DNA of 64,000 nt from Candidatus Marimicrobium litorale. Lineage in GTDB: Bacteria; Pseudomonadota; Gammaproteobacteria; Pseudomonadales; Halieaceae. Both the position numbers and the translations under genes were made by a program. Within the stretch, counting starts at the first letter, position 1. Each line of letters begins with the position of its first letter. Shown piece by piece: positions 1-10,095 of this stretch. The notes under the pieces were generated by a model that saw only the letters and a program-made list of their open reading frames with translations, made no database searches and had not been told where the DNA came from. The stretch lies in contig NZ_SHNO01000001.1 in the NCBI RefSeq assembly GCF_026262645.1, forward strand, positions 682,001 to 746,000. The letters run 5' to 3'.

Positions 1-627
1 GAGTCGATTGTGAAGGAAGATGTAATTCGTGCTTACTCTATGGCCAATTACCCGGAGGAAAAGGGCGTCGTCAAGTTCAATATTCGGGTCGCTACCCCCC
101 CGCCTGGCAGCCAGGGCATTCCTCCTGGCGTCATGTCTTCCTGGGCATTCAATCTCAAGCCCGGCGATAAGGTGAACGTCTACGGCCCCTTCGGTGAATT
201 TTTTGCCAAGAAAACCGATGCAGAGATGGTCTTCATTGGCGGTGGTGCTGGCATGGCGCCTATGCGCTCTCACATTTTCGACCAGCTGAAGCGATTGCAC
301 AGCACCCGCAAAATTTCTTTCTGGTACGGTGCCCGGTCGCTGCGCGAAATGTTCTACACCGAAGATTACGATCAACTCGCCGCCGAAAATGACAATTTTG
401 ACTGGCATGTCGCTTTATCGGATCCGCAGCCGGAAGATGACTGGGATGGCATGACGGGTTTCATTCACAATGTATTGTACGAGGAGTACCTCAAGGATCA
501 CCCCGCCCCTGAGGACTGCGAATATTATATGTGTGGTCCACCCATGATGAATTCGGCGGTCATCCAGATGCTGACCGATCTGGGTGTTGAGCCTGAGAAT
601 ATTATGCTCGATGACTTCGGTGGCTAG
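1..627 (+). CDS. nqrF: Na+-translocating NADH:quinone reductase subunit F (C-terminal part)
   Basis: This is the NADH-oxidising subunit of the Na+-NQR complex in the inner membrane; it passes electrons from NADH through FAD and a 2Fe-2S centre to the other subunits. Only the ferredoxin-reductase part is in the window; the frame is open at base 1, so the membrane anchor and 2Fe-2S domain lie upstream. Seen here are the FAD-binding region, the nucleotide-binding glycine motif ([14 protein letters not shown]), the YMCGPPMM motif that contacts NADH, and the usual C-terminus LDDFGG. It is followed with overlap by apbE and nqrM, both needed to mature this same complex, so it is the last structural gene of an nqr operon. 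Confidence 0.96.
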   Translation, partial: ESIVKEDVIRAYSMANYPEEKGVVKFNIRVATPPPGSQGIPPGVMSSWAFNLKPGDKVNVYGPFGEFFAKKTDAEMVFIGGGAGMAPMRSHIFDQLKRLHSTRKISFWYGARSLREMFYTEDYDQLAAENDNFDWHVALSDPQPEDDWDGMTGFIHNVLYEEYLKDHPAPEDCEYYMCGPPMMNSAVIQMLTDLGVEPENIMLDDFGG

Positions 628-1693
628 ACACCGCCTGCCTAATCTAACGGCGAGCCACTTGAGAAAGTGGCTTTTTTGTTTGTGCGTGGCGTTCCTGCCC
701 GCTGCCTGTGAAGTCGTCGAGACGCCGCTCAAGCTGGCGGGTCAGACTATGGGGACGACCTGGCATGTCACTTTAATAGCGCCGGCTGGTTTTTTCATCG
801 ATGACATTGAGCCGCAAATCGAGGACATTCTTGGCCGGGTTAACGCGGAAATGTCGACCTATCAGGCAGATTCCCAGATCGTTCGTTTTAACCGGCAGGC
901 GCCCGGTGTCTGGTTCCCTGTATCTCGCGATTTTCTGCGAGTACTGGAGACCGCGCTCGATGTCGGTGCGCGTAGTGGCGATGCCTACGATGTGACCGTA
1001 GCGCCTTTGGTTGATATCTGGGGTTTCGGGCCTGCTGATGCGGCGATTATGCCGCCGTCGGAGGAAGCCATCGAGTCTGCACTGGACCGTGTCGGCCAAG
1101 ACCGTTTGCAACTGGATGCTGAGCATGGCCGAATTATGCAGCGCGAAGCGGTGTCATTGGATTTTTCGTCCTTGGCCAAGGGGTTTGCAGTGGATCGCAT
1201 TGCAGAAATGCTGCAGCAGCAGGGCATCGACCGATTTATGGTCGAGGTAGGCGGTGAGATCAGGCTGTCGGGCCTCAGCGGCAGAGGGGACCTTTGGCGA
1301 ATCGCGATTGAGCGCCCGGACGCGAGTGCGCGATCCGCGGTTCAGCCGATTAGTCTGACGGACGCGGCGATTGCCACCTCCGGCGATTACCGCAATTTTT
1401 TTCAGCTCGACGGACAGCGCTATTCTCACATGATTGATCCGCGCACCGGTTGGCCCGTGGCACATGACCTGGTGTCTGTGACCGTTGTCCACCCGAGCTG
1501 CACGGTGGCGGATGCCTGGGCCACCGCATTGGCGGTAATCGGCGCGGACAGGGCCATGGCGCTGGCGCAGGAGCAGGCATTGGCGGTATATTTCATACGC
1601 AGGGTGGGTGATAAACTCGTACACAACCATACCCCCCTGTTTTCCGCTTACCTTGAAGAGAACGACAATACAGGGAAACAGGCTGGCATATGA
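611..1693 (+). CDS. apbE: FAD:protein FMN transferase lipoprotein ApbE
   Basis: ApbE attaches FMN covalently to threonines of NqrB and NqrC, acting on the periplasmic face. The protein has a positively charged start, a hydrophobic stretch and a lipobox ending in LPAAC, so it should be a lipoprotein. The family signature [10 protein letters not shown] follows the lipobox, and [15 protein letters not shown] and [11 protein letters not shown], both typical ApbE motifs, are intact. I chose the ATG at 611 because it leaves a compact signal peptide; an in-frame start at 584 lies further inside nqrF. Either start overlaps the end of nqrF, and the stop overlaps the nqrM start by 4 bases, so the three genes are translationally linked. 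Confidence 0.95.
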   Translation: MTSVARHRLPNLTASHLRKWLFCLCVAFLPAACEVVETPLKLAGQTMGTTWHVTLIAPAGFFIDDIEPQIEDILGRVNAEMSTYQADSQIVRFNRQAPGVWFPVSRDFLRVLETALDVGARSGDAYDVTVAPLVDIWGFGPADAAIMPPSEEAIESALDRVGQDRLQLDAEHGRIMQREAVSLDFSSLAKGFAVDRIAEMLQQQGIDRFMVEVGGEIRLSGLSGRGDLWRIAIERPDASARSAVQPISLTDAAIATSGDYRNFFQLDGQRYSHMIDPRTGWPVAHDLVSVTVVHPSCTVADAWATALAVIGADRAMALAQEQALAVYFIRRVGDKLVHNHTPLFSAYLEENDNTGKQAGI

Positions 1694-1923
1694 CACTTTT
1701 TCTGATCTCGGTATTGGTGATGGGCCTCGTGATCACGGCGATGGCAGTGGGTGTTATTGCAGGAAGGCCGCCTATAAAGGGATCTTGCGGTGGCATGGGT
1801 GCACTGGGAGTTGATGCCGCTTGTGACCTGTGCGGCGGTGATCCGCGTCGTTGCGACGAGGAGACCCGCGAGGGGGACGTCGGCAAGCGTAATCCGGGGC
1901 GTTATTACCCGGCAGACCAGTGA
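1690..1923 (+). CDS. nqrM: Na+-NQR maturation protein NqrM
   Basis: NqrM (formerly DUF539) is a small membrane protein needed to build the iron site between NqrD and NqrE. The 77-residue product has one N-terminal membrane helix followed by four cysteines in the family pattern (CGGMGALGV, then CDLCGGD and RRCDEE) and a charged tail. The ATG overlaps the apbE stop by 4 bases and its own stop overlaps the GTG of lolC, so the nqr and lol operons are physically fused here. The cysteine pattern and position after apbE make this assignment firm. Confidence 0.93.
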   Translation: MTLFLISVLVMGLVITAMAVGVIAGRPPIKGSCGGMGALGVDAACDLCGGDPRRCDEETREGDVGKRNPGRYYPADQ

Positions 1924-3203
1924 GTCGAGACGACTCGTCTTCGAGTCTCACTCGTCACGCTATTTCCAATTACGCGCCCTATATTGGGTCCCGCTACAGT
2001 TTCAGTCGCCAACGTAATCGCTTTACGTCAGTCATTGCGACCGTTTCCATGCTGGGAATGGTGCTGGGTGTAGCAAGCCTCATTGTTGTGCTTTCGATCA
2101 TGAACGGCTTCTCCGGAGAACTGCGCGCGAGGATCTTGTCATTGGTGCCCCATGGCTATGTAGAGGGCCGCGGCGATGCGATTGTTGACTGGCAGACATT
2201 GAGTTCGCGTATCGAGTCGCAGCCCGGGGTGTTGGCGGTTGCGCCGTACATTACGGAAAAAGTCATCCTGGTCAGTGGCGGCCAGCTGCGCGGCGCAGTG
2301 CTGACAGCTATCGAGCCTGATTTGCAAGCATCTGTGTCACGCCTGGCGGATTCAATCGTAGCGGGAAGTCTGGATAGCTTGGAAAAAGATAACTTTGATG
2401 TTGTGTTGGGTGTATCCCTTGCAAGCCTGCTGGGCGTATCGCCAGGTGACCATGTCAACGTTACGGTGCCCCGCCTAACGGTAACACCCCTGGGTCTATT
2501 TCCGCGGAGCAAGCGGTTACGTGTTGTGGGCCTGTTTGAAATTGGCGCGCAACAGGATGCCTATCAGGCGTATGTTTCATTGAGAACCGGCCGTATCTTG
2601 CTCGGGGGCGATGAAGGCGTGCAGGGGCTGCAGGTCGCGACCGCAGGGTTGTTCGAGGCGCCCGGTATTATGCAAGCCTTGGACAAGTCTCTCGAAGAGC
2701 GTTACGTCGTCCAGGACTGGAGTCAAACCCAGGGCTCCCTTTTTAGTGCAGTAAAAATGGAAAAGCTGATGGTGAGTTTGTTGTTGCTCAGTGTGGTGGC
2801 AGTCGCCGCCTTCAATATTGTGTCTACCTTGGTCATGTCGGTGACCGAAAAGCGCCGCGATATTGCCGTGCTTCGCACTATGGGTGCAAGAGCTATAGGT
2901 GTTATGGCTATTTTTGTTGCCCACGGCCTGGTCCTCGCTTGTGTAGGCATTGCCACGGGAGTGATTATCGGTGTGCTGTTGTCCAGTAATATCGCGGCTA
3001 TTATCGCCGCTATTGAGGCTATGCTGGGCGTAAAATTATTCGATCCTACCGTCTACTTTATTAGTGAGCTGCCCGCACAATTGCAATGGTTTGATGTTGC
3101 TGTTGTAGCGCTGGCGTCACTGGTTCTGAGTCTCGTAGCTACGCTCTATCCTGCGTGGCGCGCCTCGCAGATATCCCCGGCAGAGGTGCTTCGCTATGAA
3201 TGA
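1920..3203 (+). CDS. lolC: Lipoprotein-releasing ABC transporter permease LolC
   Basis: LolC is a permease of the LolCDE complex, which pulls mature lipoproteins out of the inner membrane and hands them to LolA. The 427-residue protein has the family architecture: an N-terminal membrane helix with the conserved stretch LSIMNGFSGELR, a large periplasmic domain (about residues 50-270) and three C-terminal helices of the FtsX type with the coupling segment EKRRDIAVLRTMGA. It starts with GTG overlapping the nqrM stop and overlaps lolD by 8 bases. LolC and LolE are paralogues; the name follows gene order. Confidence 0.92.
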   Translation: MSRDDSSSSLTRHAISNYAPYIGSRYSFSRQRNRFTSVIATVSMLGMVLGVASLIVVLSIMNGFSGELRARILSLVPHGYVEGRGDAIVDWQTLSSRIESQPGVLAVAPYITEKVILVSGGQLRGAVLTAIEPDLQASVSRLADSIVAGSLDSLEKDNFDVVLGVSLASLLGVSPGDHVNVTVPRLTVTPLGLFPRSKRLRVVGLFEIGAQQDAYQAYVSLRTGRILLGGDEGVQGLQVATAGLFEAPGIMQALDKSLEERYVVQDWSQTQGSLFSAVKMEKLMVSLLLLSVVAVAAFNIVSTLVMSVTEKRRDIAVLRTMGARAIGVMAIFVAHGLVLACVGIATGVIIGVLLSSNIAAIIAAIEAMLGVKLFDPTVYFISELPAQLQWFDVAVVALASLVLSLVATLYPAWRASQISPAEVLRYE

Positions 3204-3876
3204 TGTTGTTCTGCATTGCAGTAATTTGTCTCGTGTCTACCAAGACGGCGATAAGTCCGTGGCAGTGTTGCGTTGCGTCAATCTGAGTTTGCTGGCCGGT
3301 GAAAAAGTGGCCATTATCGGTGCGTCTGGTTCTGGAAAATCAACCTTGTTGAACTTGCTCGCAGGTCTGGACGAACCCAGTGGCGGCAGCGTTGTGATGG
3401 CCGGACAGGACCTATCATCACTGAATGAGGCAGCGCGTTGCGAATTGCGTAACAAGCGTCTTGGATTTGTTTACCAGTTTCATCATTTGCTTCCGGAATT
3501 TGATGCCCGGGAAAACGTCTCCATGCCGCTATTAATCGCCGGCATCTCAAGGCGAGAGGCATGCTCCCAGGCTGACGCAATGCTCGCGAGGGTAGGCATG
3601 AATCATCGGTTGACGCATCGGCCTTCGCAATTGTCGGGCGGTGAGAGGCAGCGTGTTGCCATAGCACGTGCGCTGGTCGCGAGGCCTGCGTGCGTGTTAT
3701 TGGATGAGCCCACGGGCAATCTGGATCCCGCCTCTGCGGATCAGGTTCTTGCGCTGATAGATGATCTCGGCGAGGAGCAAGCATCTTTCGTTGTGGTGAC
3801 TCACGACCCGGCAATAGCGGCGCACATGCACCGGACGCTTGAATTACGCAACGGCGAACTACTGGAGTCCGAATGA
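3196..3876 (+). CDS. lolD: Lipoprotein-releasing ABC transporter ATPase LolD
   Basis: LolD is the cytoplasmic ATPase that powers LolCDE. The 226-residue protein has Walker A GASGSGKST near residue 42, a Q-loop, the ABC signature LSGGERQRVAIARAL, Walker B CVLLDEPTGNLD and the switch histidine in VVTHD. The length is normal for the family. It overlaps lolC upstream by 8 bases and lolE downstream by 4 (ATGA), so the three subunits are probably made in coupled fashion. Confidence 0.96.
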   Translation: MNDVVLHCSNLSRVYQDGDKSVAVLRCVNLSLLAGEKVAIIGASGSGKSTLLNLLAGLDEPSGGSVVMAGQDLSSLNEAARCELRNKRLGFVYQFHHLLPEFDARENVSMPLLIAGISRREACSQADAMLARVGMNHRLTHRPSQLSGGERQRVAIARALVARPACVLLDEPTGNLDPASADQVLALIDDLGEEQASFVVVTHDPAIAAHMHRTLELRNGELLESE

Positions 3877-5117
3877 GTTGGACCCAGCGTCTCCGTGTCG
3901 CTATGCGTTATACCTTCGCGCTGGGGCGGGGTCATTTGTCTGCATTTTTGTCCACTCTTTCAATGCTGGGTCTGGTGCTGGCGATTGCCCTGTTGATTAT
4001 CGTCCTGTCAGTCATGAATGGTTTCGACAAGGAAATGCGTGAGCGTATCCTGTCACTGGTTCCTCATATTACGGTTTATTCTACCGACCCTCTATCGGAC
4101 TGGTCAGCACTCGCCGAGCGCCTGAAGGCACATCCCAACGTGAGTCTGGTCGATCCGTTTGCTGAATTTGATGCGTTGGTGATGCATGGCCGTGATATTG
4201 AGACAGTGCGTGGGATAGGTCTTTTTTCTGATCAGTCCGATTCCTTTACGATCCTGTCCGGGTATCTGCAACCGGAGGAAGCAGAGCGTTATCGTGATAG
4301 AGAGGATGGCTTAATACTGGGAGCCGGAGTGGCCAGACGCCTGGAGGTTAACATCGGCGACCAGCTGGTACTGATATCGCCGGGCGCCAGTTGGTCAGGT
4401 AATGCGTCCAGCACCCGCTTTCAGTCCGTCACCCTGAGCGCGATATTGGAAACAGGGACCGAACTGGATCAGGCAATGGCATTGGTGCACCTGCCGCTAG
4501 CGTCGCGTCTGGCGAATATCGAGGGGAGGGTTAGCGGGTTTCGTATCGGCACGACGGAACTTTTCGATGTTCAGCGAATCGGTTGGGAACTGATGGATAG
4601 TTTGCCCCCGGGTCACTACACGAGCAATTGGATGATGACGCACGGCAACCTGTATGCCGCGATTCAGCTCTCACGTAGCCTGATTTCTATACTGTTGTTT
4701 TCGATTATTGCTGTGGCCGCTTTTAACGTGGTCTCCTCGCTGGTACTTGTCGTCATGGACAAGCAGGGCAATATCGCTATTTTGCGCACGCTGGGCGCCT
4801 CCTCAGGAGACATTGCGTGGGTCTTTGTTATTCAGGGTGGCATGATTGGTTTCGTCGGTGTGGTGCTTGGCAGTATCGCGGGGGCGCTGGGCAGTATAGC
4901 GGTTCCCGGTCTGGTGGCCTCGCTGGAGAAGTTGCTGCAAATACGGTTTTTAAATACAGACGTTTACCCGGTGTCTTTCTTGCCGGTCGACCTGCTGCTG
5001 CGCGATGTGGTGGCGGTGGGTAGTGTTGCGTTTGCTATGTGCATTGTTGCTGCAATTTATCCTGCGCGGCGGGCAGCGGGCCTGGCGCCTGCGCAAGTGC
5101 TCAGCCAGGACCATTAG
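3873..5117 (+). CDS. lolE: Lipoprotein-releasing ABC transporter permease LolE
   Basis: This is the second permease of the LolCDE lipoprotein sorting complex, 414 residues long and clearly paralogous to LolC: N-terminal helix with LSVMNGFDKEMRERI, a periplasmic domain (about residues 45-260) and three C-terminal helices with the segment DKQGNIAILRTLGAS. The start overlaps lolD by 4 bases. It is the last gene of this transcription unit; the next gene lies on the other strand with a 19-base gap between the convergent stops. Confidence 0.92.
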   Translation: MSWTQRLRVAMRYTFALGRGHLSAFLSTLSMLGLVLAIALLIIVLSVMNGFDKEMRERILSLVPHITVYSTDPLSDWSALAERLKAHPNVSLVDPFAEFDALVMHGRDIETVRGIGLFSDQSDSFTILSGYLQPEEAERYRDREDGLILGAGVARRLEVNIGDQLVLISPGASWSGNASSTRFQSVTLSAILETGTELDQAMALVHLPLASRLANIEGRVSGFRIGTTELFDVQRIGWELMDSLPPGHYTSNWMMTHGNLYAAIQLSRSLISILLFSIIAVAAFNVVSSLVLVVMDKQGNIAILRTLGASSGDIAWVFVIQGGMIGFVGVVLGSIAGALGSIAVPGLVASLEKLLQIRFLNTDVYPVSFLPVDLLLRDVVAVGSVAFAMCIVAAIYPARRAAGLAPAQVLSQDH

Positions 5118-5136
5118 TCACTTCTCTCCGCCGGGG

Positions 5137-5670
5137 TCAGCTTGACCGTGTGGTGCCGGAGCGACGCTGTTTGCGCTGCCGCCACTTGTGCACCACCTGC
5201 CACCGCCACAGCATACTGACGGCAAAATAGCCCAAACTTCCCGCGCTGAGGCCACAAACCAGACAGCCCAACAGAAACGGTTTCCAGACAGTGCTGAGGC
5301 CGTTGCTCAACCACGCGAAGCTCAGTTCGAAATCGATCGCCTGAACCGGTGCGTCTATGATGAGAGCGCCCACCTTGTAAGCAATGAAGAACATTGGGGC
5401 TATGGTGAGCGGGTTGGTAATAAAAACAAGGGCAACGGCCAGTGGCAGATTACAACTCAACCAAAACGCCATGGCCGCGGCGAGCAGTGATTGACCGGGG
5501 ATCGGCATAAAGGCCACGAATAAACCGACGAAAAATGCCATGGACGCCGAGTAACGGTTGATATGCCACAGGTTGGGTTGATGCAGCCAGTCGCCGAACA
5601 GGTGCAGACCTTTAATGCGCTTGAGGTGAGCGGGACTGGGCATGAGCTGTTTGAGAGTCTTTTTTGGCAT
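5137..5670 (-). CDS. DUF2062 membrane protein
   Basis: This 177-residue protein matches the DUF2062 family: a short basic N-terminus, then three or four hydrophobic helices including MPIPGQSLLAAAMAF and the proline-rich FITNPLTIAPMFF segment that marks the family, and a very basic tail. It should be an inner-membrane protein. Its molecular function is unknown. It is convergent with lolE and divergent from comEC, with about 180 bases before the comEC start in which both promoters must lie. Confidence 0.85.
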   Translation of the reverse strand: MPKKTLKQLMPSPAHLKRIKGLHLFGDWLHQPNLWHINRYSASMAFFVGLFVAFMPIPGQSLLAAAMAFWLSCNLPLAVALVFITNPLTIAPMFFIAYKVGALIIDAPVQAIDFELSFAWLSNGLSTVWKPFLLGCLVCGLSAGSLGYFAVSMLWRWQVVHKWRQRKQRRSGTTRSS

Positions 5671-5854
5671 GCTTTATATGATCAGAACTGAAGTGTTAAT
5701 TCCCTGAGGGGTGTGTTTGACTGCCTGAGCGAGCCCGGCCCCACCCTGACGGTCCGGTGCTGGACGATCCGCTGCTCAATAGTATGCGCTATCGCCCGTA
5801 ACATTCAAACTGTCGCCCCAAGATTGAGAAATGGGGCACCCGGGAAGCTGCACG

Positions 5855-8179
5855 ATGCAATCATGGATGATTGGCATGGTTCTGGGGCTGGTACTGACCG
5901 GCTACGCTCCCGCACTGCCTCCCTGGTCGCTAGTGATTCCTGTGGTGCTGTGGGTAACTGCTCTGGCGCCCCGGGTGTGTTTGCGCTGGCCGAGCCGGTC
6001 TGTGTCGCGTGGTTTACTGAGAGTGTTCGTCGGCTTTAGCTGGGGCGTCTTGGTAGGCGTCTCACATGGTCACTTCCTGCTCGATGATCGTTTGCCGACG
6101 TATTGCGTGGGTCAATCCCTTGAGGTAGAGGGGCAAGTTGCTTCATTGCCCAGCCAAAGGGCGGTGCCTGGTATCGGTATACGGCAGACCTTCCGGTTCC
6201 GCGTAAATTCAATAGCGCCCGCTGAGTGTGCTGCGCCACGCTATGTGCTACTCAATTATTACGGTGCAAGGCGCATGGTGCCCGGTGATTTCTGGCGGTT
6301 TCCGGTGCGCTTGAAAAAACCCTGGGGTCTGTCCAATCCCGGGGGCTACAACGGGCAAGCCTGGCTGGTGCAGGCAGGCATCCACGCGACGGGCAGTGTG
6401 CGGCTCTCCAGGCCCCACGAATACCTCGGCCGAGGAGTGAGTGGCACGCACCACCGCCTGCGTCAGCGAATTGCCACGCGAATAGAGGCACTGGGCCTCA
6501 AGCCTGATATCGCTGCCGTGCTGCGCGCCGTAACGGTTGCCGATAAATCTGCTATCGACGAACCGCTATGGAGCCTGTTCCAGCAATTTGGAATCAATCA
6601 CCTGCTGGTCATTTCCGGTTTGCATGTGGGACTTGTGGCCGGCATGGGCTACCTCTTCGGCGCGACCCTTGCCCGCCTCTTTGTTCGCAGCAGATATTCA
6701 GGCGCATGTGTCCCCGGGCTATGCGCCTTACTGGCGGCTTTTCTGTTCGCCGCCCTTGCAGGTTTTTCCCTGCCCGCTGTGCGCGCTCTGTGCATGTTGG
6801 CGTGCGTACTGACGGCAGTGTGGTCGGGGCGGCTGACGATCGCCTGGAGCCACCTGTTGTTGGCTGCGCTTGTTGTTCTGCTGCTAAACCCCCTTGCGGC
6901 GATTGGAAGCGGGTTCTGGTTGTCGTTCGGATCTGTGGCGGGGTTGCTGTGGTATTTGTGTTGGCGCCGATCCGTTGGCAGGGCGCGTGCCGTCGTCGGA
7001 ACACACGCTTATATGGCTTTGCTGATGCTGCCTTTTGGAGCGTTTTTTTTTCAGGGGGCCAGTTTGGTTGGGGCTCTTGGCAATCTAATTATGATACCGC
7101 TGGTGGGCTGGATTGTCGTGCCGGCGGCTCTAGCTGCCAGTGCGAGTTATCTGCTCGAATTGCCATTTGAGACAGTGCTTTGGCGCTGCGCTGCTTGGCC
7201 TTTGGAGCAAATATTGCCGCTGGGTGCGATGCTCGCCGACCGCGGCGGCAGCTGGATTTACCTGTCGCGGAATACGGCGCTCCCGGCAATCGTGCTAGCG
7301 CTGTGCGGGATAGGATTGTTGGTTGTGCCAGCGGCGGGGTGGTTTCGTATGCTCAGCGTGTTGCTGTTTTTGCCTGTTTTACTGCCAAATAAGCCAAATG
7401 GTCAGACGCCATTGCAGAAAACCGAAGTCACTGTGTTCGATGTAGGGCAGGGCACCGCCGTGCTGGTTCGAGCAGGTTCGCACGCGCTTTTGTACGATAC
7501 AGGCGGAGGGCAGCGCGAGGGCCCCAACATCGCAACACGCGTGATACTACCCTTGCTGCAGAGTGAAGGCGTGAACGTCCTTGATACGCTCATAGTGAGT
7601 CACCCTGATTTGGATCACAGTGCAGGACAGCAGGCGGTCATAGCCACGGTGAGTGTACAGCGCCTGCGCTATGGTGGCGTTCCAGCACAGACCCTTCCGG
7701 GCCTGCCCTGTGTTGCGGGCGAGGCCTGGCAATGGCCCGGTGGGCCGACCTTCCAGTTTCTGTCCCCGGCTGTTGCCATACCCCTCAAGCGTAACAATGC
7801 GTCCTGTGTCTTAATGGTCAGGGTCGGAGGCTCCCGTTTGTTGTTACCCGGCGATATCGAGAGCGTGCAGGAGCGGGCCCTGGTGGAATACTGGGGGCGG
7901 GGCTTGGACGCCGATTGGTTGCTGGCGGGCCATCATGGCAGCCAGACGTCCTCCTCCTGGCCCTGGCTCAAGTTCTCCTCTCCCTCGACAGTGATTGTCA
8001 GCAGCGGTTACGCCAATCGCTTCGGCCATCCCCACGAGGATATCGTTATGCGTTATAGAGCGCTGGATATACAGGTTCTTGAAACCTGGCGCGCGGGCGC
8101 GCTAAGACTGGATTTTTCCCCGACTCAGGCGCCGACCTTCACCTTGTGGCGAGACAAGAAGCGGCGCTATTGGTTGTAA
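5855..8179 (+). CDS. comEC: DNA internalisation competence protein ComEC/Rec2
   Basis: ComEC forms the inner-membrane channel through which single-stranded DNA enters during natural transformation. The 774-residue protein has all three parts: an N-terminal DUF4131/OB-like domain (about residues 20-190), a multi-helix Competence domain (GINHLLVISGLHVGLVAG marks its start) and a C-terminal metallo-beta-lactamase-like domain with FDVGQGTAVLV, SHPDLDHSAG and LLAGHHGSQTSS. The metal motif HxDxDH is intact. I prefer the ATG at 5855, preceded by GGGAAG at good spacing; an in-frame ATG at 5831 adds eight residues. It stands alone here; no type IV pilus gene is adjacent. Confidence 0.93.
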   Translation: MQSWMIGMVLGLVLTGYAPALPPWSLVIPVVLWVTALAPRVCLRWPSRSVSRGLLRVFVGFSWGVLVGVSHGHFLLDDRLPTYCVGQSLEVEGQVASLPSQRAVPGIGIRQTFRFRVNSIAPAECAAPRYVLLNYYGARRMVPGDFWRFPVRLKKPWGLSNPGGYNGQAWLVQAGIHATGSVRLSRPHEYLGRGVSGTHHRLRQRIATRIEALGLKPDIAAVLRAVTVADKSAIDEPLWSLFQQFGINHLLVISGLHVGLVAGMGYLFGATLARLFVRSRYSGACVPGLCALLAAFLFAALAGFSLPAVRALCMLACVLTAVWSGRLTIAWSHLLLAALVVLLLNPLAAIGSGFWLSFGSVAGLLWYLCWRRSVGRARAVVGTHAYMALLMLPFGAFFFQGASLVGALGNLIMIPLVGWIVVPAALAASASYLLELPFETVLWRCAAWPLEQILPLGAMLADRGGSWIYLSRNTALPAIVLALCGIGLLVVPAAGWFRMLSVLLFLPVLLPNKPNGQTPLQKTEVTVFDVGQGTAVLVRAGSHALLYDTGGGQREGPNIATRVILPLLQSEGVNVLDTLIVSHPDLDHSAGQQAVIATVSVQRLRYGGVPAQTLPGLPCVAGEAWQWPGGPTFQFLSPAVAIPLKRNNASCVLMVRVGGSRLLLPGDIESVQERALVEYWGRGLDADWLLAGHHGSQTSSSWPWLKFSSPSTVIVSSGYANRFGHPHEDIVMRYRALDIQVLETWRAGALRLDFSPTQAPTFTLWRDKKRRYWL

Positions 8180-8194
8180 TGGTGTTACCTGCGC

Positions 8195-8224
8195 TTCACG
8201 CTTTCGCGCTGGTTTGCTTATAAT
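8195..8224 (+). promoter_or_regulatory. Promoter for exbB-exbD
   Basis: A perfect -10 box TATAAT (8219-8224) lies 18 bases after TTCACG (8195-8200, four of six matches to the -35 consensus). It sits 32 bases before the GTG start of exbB and downstream of the comEC stop, so it would give exbB-exbD their own transcript. A ribosome-binding site GGGTGGGA ends at 8250. Confidence 0.6.
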
Positions 8225-8256
8225 GGTCGGATTATGAACACAGGGGTGGGAATGCT

Positions 8257-8880
8257 GTGCTAGAACTGTTGATGGCGGGTGGTTGGCTGATGCTGCCCAT
8301 TGGGCTCTGCTCTATCCTCATGCTCGCTATATGTATAGAGCGGTCCTATACCCTTAATCCAAAAAAGATTGCGCCACCCCACTTGCTAGCTGCGGTCTGG
8401 AAGCAGCTGAAAAAGGGTGAATTTGACGAGGGCAAGCTTCGTACCTTGCGTCAGTCGTCACCGCTGGGGCTTATTCTGGCGGCAGGCTTGGCCAACGCAT
8501 CGCATGGACGCGAAGTAATGAAGGAAAGCATTCAGGAAGCAGCGGGCCATGTGGTGCACGATCTGGAGCGCTATCTCAATACACTGGGCACCGTGGCGGC
8601 GGTAACGCCGCTACTGGGATTGCTCGGCACTGTGTTCGGTATGATCGCGGTTTTTGCCGAGATCATGGTGCAGGGTACAGGCAATGCCAGTGCGCTGGCA
8701 GGCGGCATTTCCCAGGCACTAATAACGACTGCGGCTGGTTTGACTATCGCTATTCCCGCACTGGTTATGCACCGTTATTTTGTCGGTAAGATAGATGCTA
8801 TCGTCGTAGAGCTGGAGCAGGAGACGATCAAGCTGGTGGATGCGCTGCACAGCGAGGAAGGTGAGGGCGTTCCCACTTGA
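8257..8880 (+). CDS. exbB: MotA/TolQ/ExbB proton channel family protein
   Basis: ExbB-type proteins form the proton channel that energises TonB or related systems at the inner membrane. The 207-residue protein has three hydrophobic helices, with the family core TPLLGLLGTVFGMIAVF and the later helix GGISQALITTAAGLTIAIPAL. The start is a GTG with a clear ribosome-binding site just upstream. The stop overlaps the TTG start of exbD. In many gammaproteobacteria an exbB-exbD pair sits between comEC and lpxK/kdsB, as here; its TonB partner is not in the window. Confidence 0.9.
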   Translation: MLELLMAGGWLMLPIGLCSILMLAICIERSYTLNPKKIAPPHLLAAVWKQLKKGEFDEGKLRTLRQSSPLGLILAAGLANASHGREVMKESIQEAAGHVVHDLERYLNTLGTVAAVTPLLGLLGTVFGMIAVFAEIMVQGTGNASALAGGISQALITTAAGLTIAIPALVMHRYFVGKIDAIVVELEQETIKLVDALHSEEGEGVPT

Positions 8881-9308
8881 GGTTTCGTCGTCAGCAACGG
8901 GAAGACCTTGCCATTAATCTGACGCCACTGATTGATGTGGTCTTTTTGTTGTTGATCTTTTTCATGGTGTCGACTACGTTCACCCGCGAGACTCAGCTGC
9001 GTATAGACTTGCCAGAGGCGACCGGTGTTCCGGTTGAAACAGTCGATGAATCCATCGAGATACTGGTGGACGAAAACGGAGGCTTTCGCGTCAATGGGCA
9101 AGCGCTGGTCGATGGGCGCATGCGCACGCTGCAAGCGGCTGTGTACAAAATTTCTAGAGGTGACACCACCTTGCCGATGATTATTTCGGCGGATGCTCAG
9201 GCCGCGCACCAGGACGTAGTGCTGGCGATGGATGCAGCGGGGCAAATGGGGTTTGTGCATCTCAGTATTACCACTCGCCAACCGGCTGCCGTGTCGGACG
9301 GCGGCTAG
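8877..9308 (+). CDS. exbD: Biopolymer transport protein ExbD/TolR family
   Basis: ExbD pairs with ExbB in a proton-driven motor. The 143-residue protein has the typical short cytoplasmic start, a single membrane helix preceded by [17 protein letters not shown] (the aspartate is the proton-carrying residue of the family) and a periplasmic domain of about 95 residues. It starts at TTG 8877, which overlaps the TGA of exbB, so translation is coupled. Confidence 0.92.
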   Translation: MRFRRQQREDLAINLTPLIDVVFLLLIFFMVSTTFTRETQLRIDLPEATGVPVETVDESIEILVDENGGFRVNGQALVDGRMRTLQAAVYKISRGDTTLPMIISADAQAAHQDVVLAMDAAGQMGFVHLSITTRQPAAVSDGG

Positions 9309-9331
9309 TCGCACGCTTCGAGGATCTCTCC

Positions 9332-10093
9332 ATGTATACCGTTGTCATCCCATCGCGCTACGGCTCCACTCGACTGCCGGGAAAACCGCTGTTGGATATC
9401 GATGGTAAACCCATGGTGCAAAGAGTCTGGGAGCAGGCGACAAAGTCAGGCGCCCAGCGGGTGGTAATTGCTACAGATGATCAACGTATTCAGGCAGCGG
9501 CACAGGGCTTTGGTGCGGAAGTCTGTATGACCTCAGCAAGCCATTTGTCAGGTACGGATCGTCTCCAGGAGGTTGCGACTTCTTTAAAGCTCGATGCACA
9601 ACATATTGTGGTCAACGTGCAGGGCGATGAGCCGCTGATCCCGCCCACGGTGATTGATCAGGTGGCTGACAACCTTGCAACCTACACGGATGCTGGCGTG
9701 TCCACATTGTGCGAGGAGATCAGCGTTCGGGAAGACTTGCAAAACCCCAATGTGGTGAAAGTCGTGCGGGATAGCCGCGACATGGCGTTGTATTTTAGTC
9801 GCGCGTTTGTGCCTTGGCCACGAGATGCCGAGGCTTCATCTAACGGCACACAGCTCTCGGACGGCCTCTGGTATCGGCACATTGGTCTCTATGCTTACCG
9901 CACCGCTTTTTTGCACCAGTACGTAGAGTGGCCGCCGGCACCGATTGAGGTGCTCGAGAGCCTCGAACAACTGCGTGCGCTGTATCACGGTGTTCGCGTA
10001 CATGTCGGGATTGCGTGCGATCCGGTGCCCGGGGGCATCGATACTGAGCACGATCTGGCGGCGCTGCGAGATACGCTGTCAGGGAAGGGCTGA
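9332..10093 (+). CDS. kdsB: 3-deoxy-manno-octulosonate cytidylyltransferase
   Basis: KdsB makes CMP-Kdo from CTP and Kdo for the lipopolysaccharide core, in the cytoplasm. The 253-residue protein begins with [19 protein letters not shown], the nucleotide-binding motif of the family, and keeps [14 protein letters not shown] and the [10 protein letters not shown] segment. Length is normal. It lies 23 bases after exbD. In several relatives lpxK (sometimes with a ycaR-type gene) stands between exbD and kdsB; neither is here. Confidence 0.96.
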   Translation: MYTVVIPSRYGSTRLPGKPLLDIDGKPMVQRVWEQATKSGAQRVVIATDDQRIQAAAQGFGAEVCMTSASHLSGTDRLQEVATSLKLDAQHIVVNVQGDEPLIPPTVIDQVADNLATYTDAGVSTLCEEISVREDLQNPNVVKVVRDSRDMALYFSRAFVPWPRDAEASSNGTQLSDGLWYRHIGLYAYRTAFLHQYVEWPPAPIEVLESLEQLRALYHGVRVHVGIACDPVPGGIDTEHDLAALRDTLSGKG

Positions 10094-10095
10094 GC

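Noticed and set aside
3314-3814. 166-codon open frame antisense to lolD
   Set aside because: Fully inside the ABC ATPase motifs of lolD, with no recognisable features.
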